Shown here piece by piece: positions 11,940 through 23,596 of a stretch of 64,000 nucleotides of DNA. Position 1 is the stretch's first letter. Each line of letters starts with the position of its first letter. The notes beneath the pieces are model-generated. The model was not told the origin of the DNA and made no database searches. It saw only the letters and a list, made by a program, of their open reading frames with translations. Both the position numbers and the translations under genes were made by a program. The stretch comes from Tupaia tana (taxonomy: Eukaryota; Chordata; Mammalia; Scandentia; Tupaiidae): positions 9,877,467 through 9,941,466 of the forward strand of contig JAKSZU010000031.1 in NCBI GenBank assembly GCA_026018925.1. The letters run 5' to 3'.

Positions 11940-12116
11940 GGAGAGGTTTTTGCTGTAGGGCATGTGCGCTCGCCAGACAGAGAGACAGAAAGCGAGATCC
12001 TGGGCACGCACACACACACGCCTGGTGTGAGTTTTAAGCCACCGGGTTCAGGATGCGAGCCGCAGTCGACTATGTGGGAGTCCAGTGACATAGCCATTAC
12101 ACTAACTGCCGGTCCC
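11911..12116 (-). repeat. SINE-A copy with internal deletion, in L1
   Basis: Antisense; poly-T is long (about 29). The palindromic body segment is missing: GACAGAAAGCGAG runs straight into ATCCTGGGCACGC. Confidence 0.9.
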
Positions 12117-12267
12117 CTCTCTTCCAAACTTTTAATGTGACAGCTTAAATCACTGATTTGAGACAATGTAGTATTTAATGCTCTTAGTTTTCCTCTAATC
12201 ACTGTTTTAGCAACATCCCACAAATTTTGGTGTTTTTCTTCTCTACAAAAAATTATCTGATTCCCCT

Positions 12268-12441
12268 GGGACCAGCAGGTGGCATGGTGGTCAAGGGTGC
12301 TGGATTCCCACGTGGCTGACCATGATTCGAATCCTGGACCTGATGGCTTGCTTTCTCACTCTCCCCTACTCTATCCGTCTCTGGTCAAATTAAAATAAAA
12401 AGCATAAATAACTAGATAGAGTTAAATAAAATCATTCTTAA
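12268..12441 (+). repeat. SINE-B copy in L1
   Basis: Head GGGACCAGCAGGTGGCATGG and GGTCAAATTAAAATAAAAAG tail. Flanking AAAAATTATCTGATTCCCC / AAAAATTACCTGATTCCCC is a near-perfect TSD. Confidence 0.92.
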
Positions 12442-13125
12442 AAAAAATTACCTGATTCCCCTTTGCAATTTAATCTCTGACTCATGTCTTATGTGGAAAC
12501 AGGTTTACATGCAAATATTTGCAATGTTTTCAAGTTCCTTTCTGTTACTGCTGCCTATTCCCATTCTTTTCTGGTTAAAGAACATATTCTGAATGATTTT
12601 AATGAAATGTTTTGGAGAATTGTTTTATGGCCTATAATACGTATGTTCACTTAAAAATAAAACGGATTCTGCTGTGGTTAGGAGTATAATATAAGTGTCA
12701 GGTCAAGTTGATTCACAGTATTTTTGAGGCTGGCTGTACCTTCATTTACTGTCTACTTGTTCTATCAAAAAGTTAGAAGATTCCATCTGTATTTGTCTAC
12801 ATCTCCATCCAGTTCTATTAATTTTTGCTTTATGTGTTTTTAAGTTCTGTTATTTGATGCATACATATTTGGAATTATGTCTTATGTATGGACTGACGTA
12901 TTTGTCATCATGAAAGAAACGTTCTTACTCACCCCTGATAGTTCATCATTGTTGTAATGTCTCTTGTCTGTTGTTATTATTATCGATACCCTGACTTTCT
13001 CTTGAGTAGTTATTGTGTGATATATTGTTTTCTATCCTCCTCAGTTATCTCTGTATTTATATTTAAAGTAAGTTTCTGTAGGTAATATGTGTTTATGCCT
13101 TGCTTTTGGTTTTGTTTTCCATTTT

Positions 13126-13535
13126 GGTAGCGTCCTCTCTGGCATATTTATAACCCCGATGCACCTCTGTCTGTTCTGTGTCTGTTTCTACTGATCCCTC
13201 CTGGTTATGGGTTGTGTTAGGCTACTTCTTTGCAGGTGTGGTCATTTTTGATTTGCTGTGAAACACTGTGAATGGTACACCAGTGGGGTGCTAGATTTGG
13301 CTTTGTTTTATTTGTTTGTTGTAACTTTGTTCAGGTGCAGAGGTAACATCTGCCCACACCTTCTTTTTAACGTCTTGAAGGACTTTTTCTTGAGACAGTC
13401 AAGTATTCCCAGGATCTCTCTGTTGTCTTACCCCAAATGGGTTTCTGTGCTTAGAAAACAAAACTGACTTTGTCAATCTGCTCTGTGGCAATGGACAAAG
13501 TAGGGCTGCAACTTCATGTCTTCTTAAAACAGGTG
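13126..13535. other. Probable old repeat, class not assigned
   Basis: Contains AAACACTGTGAATGGTACAC and GGGGTGCTAGATTTGG, which recall a mammalian repeat end that I cannot name. No coding sequence. Confidence 0.4.
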
Positions 13536-13537
13536 TG

Positions 13538-13742
13538 TTAGGGATCCGATATTGGCATAATGGCCAAAGTCGCTGTTCTGTGGGGGTGTCCCACGTGGGA
13601 AGGTTTGGGTTCCCATCTGGAGACATTCCTGGTTGCTCAGGGCACACCTGTGCCCGTCACCCTGAACTGGCCAAGTCTGGCTTGGGGACCCTGTTTCTCT
13701 TTCAGATTCTCTTGCTCATGGAAGACCTGAAAGAATGAAAGT
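13538..13742 (+). repeat. SINE-D copy
   Basis: Diverged head, a CACACCTGTGCCCGTCACC region, and an end CTTGCTCATGGAAGACCTG with an A-rich tail. Confidence 0.65.
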
Positions 13743-14449
13743 TAATGACAGAGTCATTTGAGATAAACCATGCCTCGTGTGGGTGGAGATGCACCTTTGC
13801 CCTCATCAGCACAGGGTCCTGGAGCAAGTACGCCTATTACTGCCACGTGTCTGATACTTAGCTCTGTCCTAATCGGCTCTATGATAACCACACTTACCTA
13901 GGAGTTTCCTCCCAGTCACCGGGTGTGTTCTGGCAGCTTGAGGCAGTGTGAGAAACACCCCGTTCCAGGGCGCCCTGGCACTGTTCAGCTACACTCAGCG
14001 TGGCCTCCTTGATCGCCCGCCCTCGTGGAGCAGTGAGACAGCCTCGCTCAGCCTCACCCCCCACCCACTGTTGGAGGCCCCGTTCCTCTCCTCCGCCCTG
14101 GGAGGAGCCATCCATCGACTTGTTTTCTGCAGAACTGAATTGTCCTAGAAGACACGGAAAGCATAGGCCTTGCGTGCGTAGTCACTGTTTCCGCAAAAAC
14201 CAGGGGCCCGCGAGGCCCCATTGGGGTAGTGTTTTCCACCAGTGCCACTGCAAGTGTGTGGGTGCAGAGCCACCTCCTCCCCTCCTGCCGGTTCCCACGC
14301 TCTCCGAGCCAGGCTTCCTCCTCGTGAAGCCGTCCTCTGTGGCTCCGGGAAATGCCGGAGCCAAGCTCTGAGCTGCTCTTTGAGCGATGTTTCAGAGCTG
14401 ATAACTGCTCTCAGGACAGCTGGGCACAGATCAAAGAACTCCCCAGGAC
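13743..14449. other. GC-rich unique intronic DNA
   Basis: About 0.7 kb. Open frames overlap on both strands without protein character. Nothing recognised. Confidence 0.5.
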
Positions 14450-14732
14450 AGGGAGCCAACAAATATGGAGTGGCAGGCAGGCCGCAGGGACACAGCCATG
14501 AAGTAAGACTCTGTCATGCTGAGACCACGTGGAAGGGTCCTGGGTTCAGGTCCAGAGACCTCCCTGTGCACTAGGCTCATGCAGACCCCTGGGCCAGACT
14601 GGCTAAATCGGGGGTGTGTGGATTCTGGTATGAAGACCCCCAAATGGGGAAGGGGGGTGCTACCTGTCTGTTCATCTCTGTCTCTGTTCTATTGCTCATG
14701 GAAGAAATGAATAGATGAATTAAAAAAAATAT
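14450..14732 (+). repeat. SINE-D copy
   Basis: GTGGAAGGGTCCTGGGTTCAGG B-box region, TATGAAGACCCCCAAATGGGG centre and TTGCTCATGGAAGAAATGAAT end. Confidence 0.75.
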
Positions 14733-14737
14733 AAAGT

Positions 14738-15000
14738 GGGACCAGCAGATGGTGTAATGGTCACTGGACTCCCACATGGTTGACTGTGGTTCGAGTCCCG
14801 GATCCAGTGACTTAAAACTCACATTGGGGGCGTGTCTGTACATGCCCAAAATCCTGAGAGGAGAATGGAGAAGAGATTGCGGTGTGGCCATACCCCCACC
14901 CCCATGCCAGGGATGATTTCTCATTTTCTTTCTGTCTCTCTCTGGCCCTCTGGCAAACGCATGCGCCCTATAGCAAAAACCTCTTTAGAAAATAAATAAA
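14738..15000 (+). repeat. SINE-A copy just upstream of the PUDP exon
   Basis: Full length, ends GCAAAAACCTCTTTAG plus AATAAATAAA. It lies 107 bases before the exon acceptor. Confidence 0.9.
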
Positions 15001-15106
15001 AAATAAAGCGTATGGATTTACACAGTGGAAGAGCCTTCTCTGATTGCCCTGGTCCTTGTCCTGACGCCCAGCCCACCTCACCGACGTTGTCCCCTCCTCC
15101 TCCCAG

Positions 15107-15336
15107 GGGCAGAGAAACTCATCCACCACCTGCGGAAGCACCGCATTCCCTTCGCCGTGGCCACCAGCTCCGGGTCCGCGTCCTTCGAAATGAAGACGAG
15201 CAGACACAAGGACTTCTTCGGTCTCTTTGGTCACGTCGTTCTGGGAGATGACCCCGATGTGAAGAACGGCAAGCCTGACCCCGACATATTTCTGGCCTGC
15301 GCAAAGAGGTTTTCTCCTCCTCCACCCATGGAAAAG
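15107..15336 (+). CDS. PUDP: PUDP (pseudouridine-5'-phosphatase) internal coding exon
   Basis: The exon encodes 76 whole codons plus two bases completing a glycine codon. It reads [11 protein letters not shown]..., ending ...FSPPPPMEK, and closely matches mammalian PUDP/HDHD1 from about residue 95 to 170 of 228. PUDP is a cytosolic HAD-superfamily phosphatase that removes phosphate from pseudouridine 5'-monophosphate during RNA breakdown. HAD motif II is visible (ATSSGS, the Ser/Thr that contacts phosphate). Motif III is also present (lysine in GKPDPDIF). The acceptor is a pyrimidine tract ending in AG at 15105-15106 and the donor is GTAAGT from 15337. The frame is open with no damage, so this looks like a working exon and not a retrocopy. 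The next exon in frame starts at 39878. The catalytic DxD motif I and cap domain must lie upstream of the window. Confidence 0.95.
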
Positions 15337-15544
15337 GTAAGTGGGCTATCGGTGACAGACGGTGACAGACGGAGACAGGGGGCACGTTTCACCACGCAGC
15401 GTCCCCGTGGTACTGGGCAAGGTGGGAGGTCTGGTGGACCCATGGAAGGTTTCCTGGGGAAGGTCCCAGAGGCCTTGGGTGTAGAGCAGGGACATCCAGG
15501 TGGAGACTGGGAGAAGGGTCACGCACAGCTCTGGCGTCTCCACG

Positions 15545-16690
15545 GTTGACAGCACATGCGTTGGGGGTGGGACTCCATGTCTGGGGCACATGGGTGCCCG
15601 TCTCCTATCTGATAGCGCACTCGAGGGTTGCTCCATGTCTGACAGCACATGTGGGTGGCTCCATGGTTGACAGTGGGCACGTGGGCATGTCCATGGTTGA
15701 CAGAATGCAGGCGGGGTGTCAGGCATCCCCATGTCTGACAGGGTGCAGGCGTGGGCGTCTCCATGGTTGACAGCACGCACGTGGGGGCGTCTCCCTGGTT
15801 GACTGCGCGCACGTAGGGGCGTGTCCATGGTTGACCGCGCGCACCCGTGGGCGTGTCCATGGTTGACAGCGCGCACGTGGGGGCGTCTCCATGGTTGACC
15901 GCGCGCACGTAGGGGCGTGTCCGTTGTTGACAGGGAGAATATGGGGGCGTCTCCATGATTGAACGCGCGCACGTGGGGACGTCTCCATGGTTGACAGCAC
16001 GCACGTGGGGGCGTGTCCATGTCTGACAGGGCGCACGTGGGGGCGTCTCCATGGTTGACAGCACGCACGTGGGGGCGTCTCCATGGTTGACCGCGGGCAC
16101 GTGGGGGCGTGTCCATGGGCGCGCACGTGGGGGCGTGTCCATGTCTGACAGGGCGCACGTGGGGGCGTCTCCATGGTTGACCGCGGGCACGTGGGGGCGT
16201 GTCCATGGGCGCGCACGTGGGGGCGTGTCCATGGCTGACAGGGCACACGTGGGGGCGTCTCCATGGTTGACCGCGGGCACGTGGGGGCGTGTCCATGGTT
16301 GACAGAGCGCACCTGTGGGCGTGTCCATGGCTGACCGCGCGCACGTGGGGGCGTCTCCATGGTTGACAGGGAGAATATGGGGGCGTCTCCGTGATTGAAA
16401 CGTGGGGGCGTCTCCGTGGTTGACAGGGAGAATATGGGGGCGTCTCCGTGATTGAACGCGCGCACGTGGGGGCGTCTCCGTGGTTGACAGGGAGAATATG
16501 GGGGCGTCTCCCTGGTTGACCACGCACACGTGGGGGCGTCTCCCTGGTTGACCGCGCACACGTGGGGGCGTGTCCATGGTTGACCGCGCGCACGTGGGGG
16601 CGTGTCCATGGTTGACCGCACGCACATTAGGGCGTCTCTATGGCTGACAAGGCGCACGTGGGGGGCGTCTCCATGGTTGGCGGCTCGCAC
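15545..16690 (+). repeat. GC-rich minisatellite in the PUDP intron (about 32-33 bp units)
   Basis: About 35 units of the type CACGTGGGGGCGTCTCCATG followed by GTTGACAGCGCG. The core CACGTGGGGGCGT occurs exactly about 17 times. At about 16080-16300 a 90 bp higher-order unit repeats three times. It starts about 210 bases after the exon donor. Long open frames on the minus strand (up to 415 codons) are by-products of the repeat. Confidence 0.95.
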
Positions 16691-17494
16691 AGGTAGCTCC
16701 GTGGTTCACAGGGCACGTGCATGGAAACAGAGTTCCTGTGCAAACCCACACCTCGAGCTGCCACGAGCCCATGCATCATGGGTCCTGGCAGTGGGAAGCC
16801 AGCTCCAAAAGCAGGAATATCTGCTCTCACCGACCCTACAGAATAGAGGCCTGCGGAAGTGCACTTTAACATCCTCATTGGCAGTGTTTGTTTTAGGAAA
16901 ATATCAGAGACAAACGAGCCACCGCATAGGTCCAAGGTAAGTTCTCTCTCAGAGCCCGTTAAACGTTGCTCCCGTTACCGATCTGCTTTTATTTCCGGGT
17001 GTATTTCTCTTGGGGCAAGGCAGCCCTTTCTTACTGTATTTCCCACGCAGATTCGTGAAGGCTGTGGGGTTTCCTCCTGTGTGCACATGCTGTAATACGA
17101 GAGGAGGATGTTGACGGGCTTCTTTGTCCGGGAGGCGCCCTGCTTTTGTGCTGGTGTTGGTCTCTAACTCACAAGGCGGCTGCAGGGCTTGTGCAAGGCC
17201 ACAGTTCCTGAATCGTGTCCTGCCGGTTTCCCTCGGCTGTAGTTTAAGTGCAAGCATATCGGCCCACGGGCCTGCGAAGTTCAAGGGTCTTCCAAGATGA
17301 TTAAATCGGGGGAGAGAGTCGCCATCGCCAAAGGGGTTATGCCCTGGGAATCGTCAAGTTAATTAGGGGCAGGTAGCTGTCATAGCGACCTAGGGAAACG
17401 CAAGTAGGAGTAAAGTATTAATCACCGTAGGTATTAATTGGCATTTTACTAGGGGAAAGTGCCTATCAGAGGCACCATTCGAGAAGCAAGTTTT
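16691..17494. other. Unique intronic DNA
   Basis: About 0.8 kb, non-coding, nothing recognised. Confidence 0.5.
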
Positions 17495-17600
17495 GGGGCC
17501 AGCCTGCGGTGTGGTGGTGAAGGCTGGATGTCACAGGCCGACAGCAGGGTTCCAGTGAAAACCACCCTGGTGCCTGTGCTGTGTCAGTTTTAGGGTTGGG
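17495..17600 (+). repeat. SINE head fragment
   Basis: GGGGCCAGCCTGCGGTGTGG resembles a SINE tRNA-like head followed by degraded sequence. Tail not found. Confidence 0.45.
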
Positions 17601-17810
17601 GAGGCGCAGAGGGGCACTTTGGGATGGATACGTGACCTTTAGGAAGATAAACGGGCACTTACAAGAGGAGATGGGAGACACTGGTGTTTGATGGCACTGC
17701 GTGTTGGGCAGTGTCTTACCCAGGCATTGCCTTGTGCTGAGCTCTCGTATCTGGTGACAAGAGTCACAGTCTCCTGTTTGGGAAAGTCCTGGGTATGGGA
17801 TTTCTTTCTT

Positions 17811-18083
17811 TTTTATTTATTTACTTATTTTTTTAAAAAGAGGTTTTTGCTTTAGGGTGCATGCACTCAGCAGAACGAGAGAGAGACAGTGAGAAGGAAA
17901 GTGAGAAATCACCCCCCAGGGGGATGGCCACACCGCAATCCCTTCTCCTCCCTTCTCCTTGTGGGATCTCGGGCATGCACGCACATGCACCTGGAGTGAA
18001 TTTCAAGCCACCTAATCCAGGACTCAAACCACAGCCAGCCACGTGGGAGTCCAGCGATACAACCACTGTACCACCTGCTGGCC
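17811..18083 (-). repeat. SINE-A copy, diverged
   Basis: Antisense; GAAATCACCCCCCAGGGGG body, head ending CCACCTGCTGGCC. Confidence 0.88.
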
Positions 18084-18437
18084 GTGGGATGGGGCCTCTG
18101 ACAGTTGGATTGTGTTGGGAGGCTTTGCTTTTAGGAGGCTCTGAGACTTTCAGAGAAGGCCTCTACTTGCGGTTGTCGATGCCGCAGTGTCACCCTCGTG
18201 CTGCTGAGGTGTCGTCTGGAGCCCCTCCTGCAGCGCCGTGGGTCCCTGCCATCCTGTTCTAAGCATCCCGACGGCTCGTCCCTGCCCCCCGAATGCTCGG
18301 CCTCCAGCTGGCACTTGGGAGGTGCTCTACTTGTGCAGGACGCCTGGCCTTCTAGTTTGGGAATGACCCGCTGGCACCCAGCCTCTGGTCCAAGTCTCGT
18401 GCTCTCCTGGTCCTCCCTGGGCTCTGAGATTCTTGTT
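18084..18437. other. Unique intronic DNA
   Basis: GC-rich, no supported feature. Confidence 0.5.
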
Positions 18438-18451
18438 AAAAGTTATCGGGC

Positions 18452-18716
18452 GGGAACCAGCAGTTAGCGTAACGGCTATGTCGCTGGACTCCCACGTTGT
18501 CGACCGCGGTTCGCGTCTCGGACCCGGTGGCTTACAACTCACGCCGGGCGCGTGTGCGTGCGTGCCCAAGATCCCGAGAGGAGAATGGAGGAGAAGGGAT
18601 TGCGGCGTGACCATCCCCCCTGGGGGGTGATTTCTCGCTTTCTGTCTCTATGTCTCTGTCTCTCTGTCTGGCGAGCGCACGTGCCCTATAGCGAAAAACC
18701 TCTCAAAAAAAAAAAA
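18452..18716 (+). repeat. SINE-A copy, young
   Basis: Nearly intact with CpGs kept in the head (GTCGACCGCGGTTCGCGTC). Perfect TSD AAAAGTTATCGGGC at 18438-18451 and 18716-18729. Confidence 0.95.
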
Positions 18717-18739
18717 AAAGTTATCGGGCATAGGCTCAC

Positions 18740-19228
18740 TACTGAGAGAGAGAGAGAGAGAGAGAGGAAGAGAGAGAAAGTCAAAGAGAAAGTTTCCCCG
18801 TGAGCAACGGTCATGCCGCAATCCCTTTTCCTCCCTTCTCCTCTTAGAATTTGGGTGACACACACATGTGGCTAGAGTGTTTTTCTTTTTTTTGGGGGGT
18901 GGAGATTTTTGCCATAGGGCACATGTGCTCGCCAGACAGACAGAGAGAAACAGAGAGACAGAAAGCGAGAAATCACCCCCTAGGGGGGAGGCCACGCTGC
19001 AGTCCCTTCTCCTCCATTCTTCTCTCGGGATCTTGGGCACACATGCACACGTGCCCGGCGTGAGTTTTAAGCCACCGGGTTCGGGACTCGAACCGCGTTA
19101 GACTACATAGGAGTCCAGCAACATAGCCATTACGCTGTGTTTTTCAAGCTGCTGGGACCAGCACTTAGCCAGCAGAGTTGGGCACTTGGGATCCAGCTGC
19201 CTTAACCACTGTGCCACCTGCTGGCCCA
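18740..19228 (-). repeat. Older SINE (C-like) split by a SINE-A
   Basis: Left part 18740-18877 (AG-rich run, GGTCATGCCGCAATCCC), right part about 19135-19228 with the head ending GCCACCTGCTGGCCC. Confidence 0.85.
18878..19134 (-). repeat. SINE-A copy nested in an older SINE
   Basis: Antisense. GTGTTTTTC flanks both ends as a TSD. The copy lacks the last 13 bases of the head (stops at GCCATTACGCT). Confidence 0.9.
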
Positions 19229-20690
19229 GGTGGAGTTTTGTTAGGTGTAGGTACCATCTGGGAATGGAAGTGCCACCTGGGACATCTTCATCCGTCCTCT
19301 TCTCTGTTGAAATCGGTGCTCTGTGTTAAGCGCCAAAGGGGTCTTTCAGCCATGCATGATTGCGTAACATCATCCGTTTGTTCATTTACAAAAGAGTGGT
19401 TAACCCGAAGCAGGGACCTTCCGCATGCCGGCACATTTTGTCATCATGGTACCCCAAACACATCCGCTCCCGTCGCCATCAGCCTCTTCAGAAAAACTGA
19501 CATGCTGGCACGTTGTCAAGTTCACTGTGGTAGGTGCATGTTCTCCAAAACCCTAATTGTCACTCAAAAACCAGGGTTTTATTTTTGGTAATACTCTCGG
19601 TTTTCTTTAAAGCCGCTGGCTCGTTCAGGACATTGTCTAGAGAAGTTAACGCCAAATGCCCAAGCCACGGTACCTGGCTCTTAGGCCTGTCCGTCATTCC
19701 TTTACATCATAATGACATTTGAGGAAAGAAACAGTAATACAGACATTGCAGAGCGTCTTCCCCAGAGCCCACGATCACACCGGCCCGTTCACAAGGGGCC
19801 AGTTAGTTGCAGAGCCTGGGGTAGCTGCTGGCCCGAGGCACACTGGGCCCCAGCTGTGCTCCTGGCGTCCTTTGGCACATCAATGCCAATGTCAACGGCT
19901 GCCCGGGAGGCAGGCGATGCTGCGGTGGCATGATAGGGCCGTAGAGCGGACTTGCGGATTCCCACTGGAAGGGGCGGTGCGGCGATGCAGCGAATGCAAG
20001 CGATCCTGAGAATGGCTCAGGCATGCCGCTCGGGAGTGGAGCTTTTTCTTCTTTATTAATTTTCATGTATTTTATACATTCCATCACCGTACATCACTTA
20101 GCTTGTAAAGGGAATTGACCCAACACGAATACAGCTAGCTCTCGGCGGTCCAGTGGAGGATGCTGGACACAGTATCAGCAGCCGACGGTAGGCCATTTCT
20201 GGGCCCTGTACGTGCCTTGCGTCTCTATTTTTCTCCTTAATTTCTTTCCTCACCCTGAGGGAGCGGGACTCGAGGGCATCCGGGCAGGTGTGTGCGTCAG
20301 TACCTGTGAAGGCCGTACTAGCGCCGAGGCCACTTGCTGTGCGCCGTCAGCTTGCAGGTGTGCACAGGTGCAGGGCTGCAGTCCCGAGCTCCGGGAGGCC
20401 GGCAGGTCCCGCTCCAGAGACGCAGCTGCCGGGACTTAGCGATGAGGGGCCGCTGTCGTTACCGACTGACGAACTGGGAGCTGGGAAGGCCGGCTGCAGG
20501 GCCGGTCTCCACCATGCCGGTTGTCCAGTCGGGGCAAGGGACTCGAGCTCCAGGGCAGGGAGATGCCATATCCCTCCAGCGGCGGCAGGACAGCAGCCTC
20601 CAGACAGCCGTGGGGGTGCATCCCAAGTGCTGTGTCGTTACTGGCACACAGGACGATCCTCACTCAGAAGTGGGAAGCAGCAAGTGATGG
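19229..20690. other. Unique intronic DNA, GC- and CpG-rich in its right third
   Basis: About 1.46 kb. From about 20265 to 20600 CpG is frequent and open frames run on both strands, but no exon or promoter element can be supported. Confidence 0.5.
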
Positions 20691-20696
20691 TTTTTG

Positions 20697-20946
20697 TTGT
20701 TGTTTTGGAGAGGCTTTTGCCATAGGGTGTGTGCGCTCACCAGAGAGACAGAGAGACAGAAAGCGAAAAATCACCCCCTAGGGGCGATGGCCACACCGTA
20801 ATCCCTTCTCCTCCATTCTCCTTTCGGGATCTTGGGCATGCACGCACACGCGCCCGGCGTGACTTTAAGCCACCAGGTCTGGTACTCGAACCAGGGACGA
20901 CTACATGGGAGTTCAGCGACATAGCCGTTATGCTAACTGCTGGTCC
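20697..20946 (-). repeat. SINE-A copy
   Basis: Antisense, near full length, (GTT)n-like tail at left. Confidence 0.9.
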
Positions 20947-21121
20947 TGCGAGCGACATATTTGATGCTGTTTAAAAAGGCAAACAGTGGAGGAGGGCTGG
21001 TGTCCTTCACGGTGCATGCACATTAGACTGCTCAGTGGGGAGGTACCTTTAGCCTCCTACGTCAACTCTCTCCTGACTCTCTGATCTGCTCAGGCTGACT
21101 AGACGTGCGAAAATAGGTCTT

Positions 21122-21305
21122 GGGTGGCTGGCAAGTGGCGTGGTGGTTAAGGCCCTGGACTCCCACATGGTCGACCACAGTTCAAGTCCCGGACCTGGCA
21201 GCTTGCTTTCTCTCTATCCCTCTCTCTGTCCCTCTCTGGTCAAATTAAAGTAAATGAATGAATTAATAAATGAAGTTAAATAAAATAATTCTTTTAATAG
21301 AAAAG
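21122..21305 (+). repeat. SINE-B copy
   Basis: GGCTGGCAAGTGGCGTGG head, GGTCAAATTAAAGTAAATG tail. Confidence 0.9.
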
Positions 21306-21317
21306 ATAAAAAGAAGA

Positions 21318-21505
21318 TAGGTCTTGAAGTCAGTATGTGGCATGGTGATTGGGGTGCTGGACTCTGAAATGGGTGACTACAGTTCGAGTACTGGGCCTGG
21401 CAGCTTGCTTTCTTACTTTCCCTCTCTGTCTCTCTCTGGTGAGCATATGAGCCCTATAGCAAATTTTAAAATAATACATTTTAAATTCATAATAATAGTA
21501 ATAAT
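21318..21505 (+). repeat. SINE-B/A hybrid copy
   Basis: B-like head and CT-rich stretch but ending GAGCCCTATAGCAAATTTTAAA, which mixes the A and B tails. Tandem with the preceding SINE-B. Confidence 0.75.
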
Positions 21506-21623
21506 TTGACTTAAATACTTAATAAGGAAAATAGGTCTTTTGTGGAAAAGCGGATACTCTTGCACCTCATGTAGAGTATTGTCATGTGAGCTGTCGGCAG
21601 TTTAAGGATTCAAATTAAATTCT

Positions 21624-21880
21624 GGGACCAGCAGATGGCATAATGGTCACATCGCTGGACTCCCACAGAGTCAACCACAGTTCAAGCCCTGGACCCAGTG
21701 GCTCAGAACTCACGCCGGGTGCATGTGTGTGCATGCTCAAAATCCCAAGAGGAGAATGGAAGACAAGGGATTGGGGCATGGCTGTCCCCCCTGGGGAGGT
21801 GATTTCTCGCTTTCTGTCTCTCTGTCTCTCCCTGTCTCCAGCAAGCACATTCACCCTATAGCAAAAATGTCTCTTACCAA
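21624..21880 (+). repeat. SINE-A copy
   Basis: Full length, moderately diverged, ends ATAGCAAAAATGTCTCTTACC. Confidence 0.9.
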
Positions 21881-22120
21881 AAAAGTGAAGTAATATTATA
21901 TCAAGTGGGATGTGTGTTTTAATGAAAACCATGCACAGCATTCTTACAAACATGACAATGGCGAACCTCCTTACTGTAGACACCCGAAAGCTCATTCATA
22001 AAACACGTACACCTTGGAATAACAACATTACCAACTTAACGGGACACACTGTACTTCAAAGATTAGCTCATTGGTTCATCTCTTTTTTAAAAGGAAACCC
22101 AGAAAAACAAAAATCATCAA

Positions 22121-22180
22121 GTATGGGGCACGTACCCTATAGCAAAAACCGTTTTGTTTTTGTTGTTGTTGTTTTAAAGA
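22121..22180 (+). repeat. SINE-A 3' tail fragment
   Basis: GCACGTACCCTATAGCAAAAACC followed by (GTT)n-like sequence; all upstream SINE sequence is absent. Confidence 0.7.
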
Positions 22181-22183
22181 CGG

Positions 22184-22445
22184 AGTATATGACCAGCTCT
22201 GTAGCTATGTGGTATTGTGCTAGCAGCTGGGGTTCGAATCCCCGGTCTGGTCAGCTTGAAGTACACTAGGCACACCCACGACGGCCCGAGAGCTGATGGG
22301 CTGGAGAACTGTAGGAAGGGGGCCCGGGGTGTGCCGACCCTGTGGAGGGTCTTCCTCTCTCTCTGTCTCCCGCCTGTTCCCGTCTCTCACTCTCTGGCAC
22401 CCTCACGTGGGTGCACACACGCTCTCTCACAAGGGAAGAACTGGG
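22184..22445 (+). repeat. SINE-D-like copy
   Basis: B box GGGGTTCGAATCCCCGG is well kept. The body diverges and ends in CT-rich sequence and TCTCTGGCACCC. Confidence 0.55.
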
Positions 22446-23289
22446 CCACAGAGCAGCCCTCGGCTGAGCCATGAGCACAGGCAGCAGGACTGCTCTTGCC
22501 CTGTTTACAGCCGCGATTCCCTGCCGCTCGCTGAGGCCGGCGGGATGATGGCAGGCCCCATACCTCCTACACGCTCTTCCCCGTGCCCAGGCGGGTGCCC
22601 GTCTTCATTCGAAATTAAGGACGGCTGGTGATTTCTCTTGCTCTTTCTCCATCGCCTTCAAACACTGAATTGAACAAATAAAAGAGTGGCTAACAGCCCT
22701 TTCCTCTGCAGTGACAGAGACCACTAACCCGACAGGAGCGTCACGCTGTACCTGTTGGAGATGTGTTTGGTTCCCTTTTATTAAATATGGCTTCCGATCC
22801 ATAGATCACTAAGCAGTTAATATTTTTCTCATTCTTTAAAGTGATACACACCAGCCCCTGTTTCTAACCAGACGTAAACTACAGGTATCATAGGCCCGAG
22901 GCACCGCTCTGTGACCACTTCGGTGACGTTACTGGAGGGGGTCCTTGGTCCTTCATGATGTATGCCTCCGGCGGCGTCACACCGAGTGGCTTCCTCCGTT
23001 CTGTGTGTATTTGTACGTGAGGTGCTGGGATCACCACGCAGTGGCTATTGCAGAGAGCGATAGACCTCATCACGCTGCCATCCGAGCTTGCTGCCCGTAA
23101 CCTGCCTGCAGTCAGCTCCCAGCCCAGGCCGGGACAAGGGACGCTGGGCCAGGCATTTAAAAGGATGAGCAGTCTCTTCCTGGAGTTCTCCAGTAACCAG
23201 GCAATCATGCCCTCACAGAATCCTGTGAGACATAAACACCGTGCTAGAATAGGCGAGTGATGGCATTGGATAGTGCTAAGAGCGTCTTT
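22446..23289. other. Unique intronic DNA
   Basis: About 0.85 kb. No supported gene or repeat. Confidence 0.5.
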
Positions 23290-23304
23290 ATAAAGCACGG
23301 CTTT

Positions 23305-23581
23305 GGGACCAGCAGTTAGCGTAATGGCTATGTCGCTGGACTCCCACGTAGTCGACCGCGGTTCGAGTCCCGGACCCGGTGGCTTAAACTCACGCCGGGC
23401 GCGTCTGTGTGCATGCCCAAGATCCCGAGAGGAGAATGGAGGAGAAGGGATTGCGGCGTGGCCATCCCCTCTGGGGGGTGATTTCTCGCTTTCTATCTCT
23501 CTATCTCTCTCTGTCTGTCTGGCGAGCGCAAGCGCCCTATAGCAAAAACCTCTCCCCCCCCCCAAAAAAAAAAAAAAAAAA
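23305..23581 (+). repeat. SINE-A copy, young
   Basis: Almost consensus-like: head GGGACCAGCAGTTAGCGTAA, intact A and B boxes, GTCGACCGCGG. TSD ATAAAGCAC(G/T)GCTTT at 23290-23304 and 23582-23596. Confidence 0.96.
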
Positions 23582-23596
23582 ATAAAGCACTGCTTT

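Larger units (their letters stand above)
11125..13125 (-). mobile_element. L1 ORF2 remnant, antisense, interrupted by three SINEs
   Basis: The + strand reads as reverse-complement L1: CTGGCTTTGGTATCAGGG (RT region, left), ATCCCACAAATTTTGGTG, then GTTTTATGGCCTATAATACG and TTCTATTAATTTTTGC towards the endonuclease end. Element 5' is to the right. It is heavily mutated with no open ORF. SINEs occupy 11515-11685, 11911-12116 and 12268-12441. Confidence 0.85.

Noticed and set aside
15346-16690. Long minus-strand open frames (415, 368 and 323 codons) resembling a repetitive protein
   Set aside because: All three frames stay open because the 32-33 bp repeat unit lacks stop codons. They are intronic to PUDP on the other strand and show no start context or domain.
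20265-20600. CpG island or promoter
   Set aside because: CpG is raised but the block is short, lacks promoter motifs, and lies mid-intron. It could equally be GC-biased conversion.
23305-23385. tRNA gene
   Set aside because: A and B boxes are present, but the cloverleaf stem pairing is poor and the sequence continues into SINE body with a TSD. The same holds for all other SINE heads.
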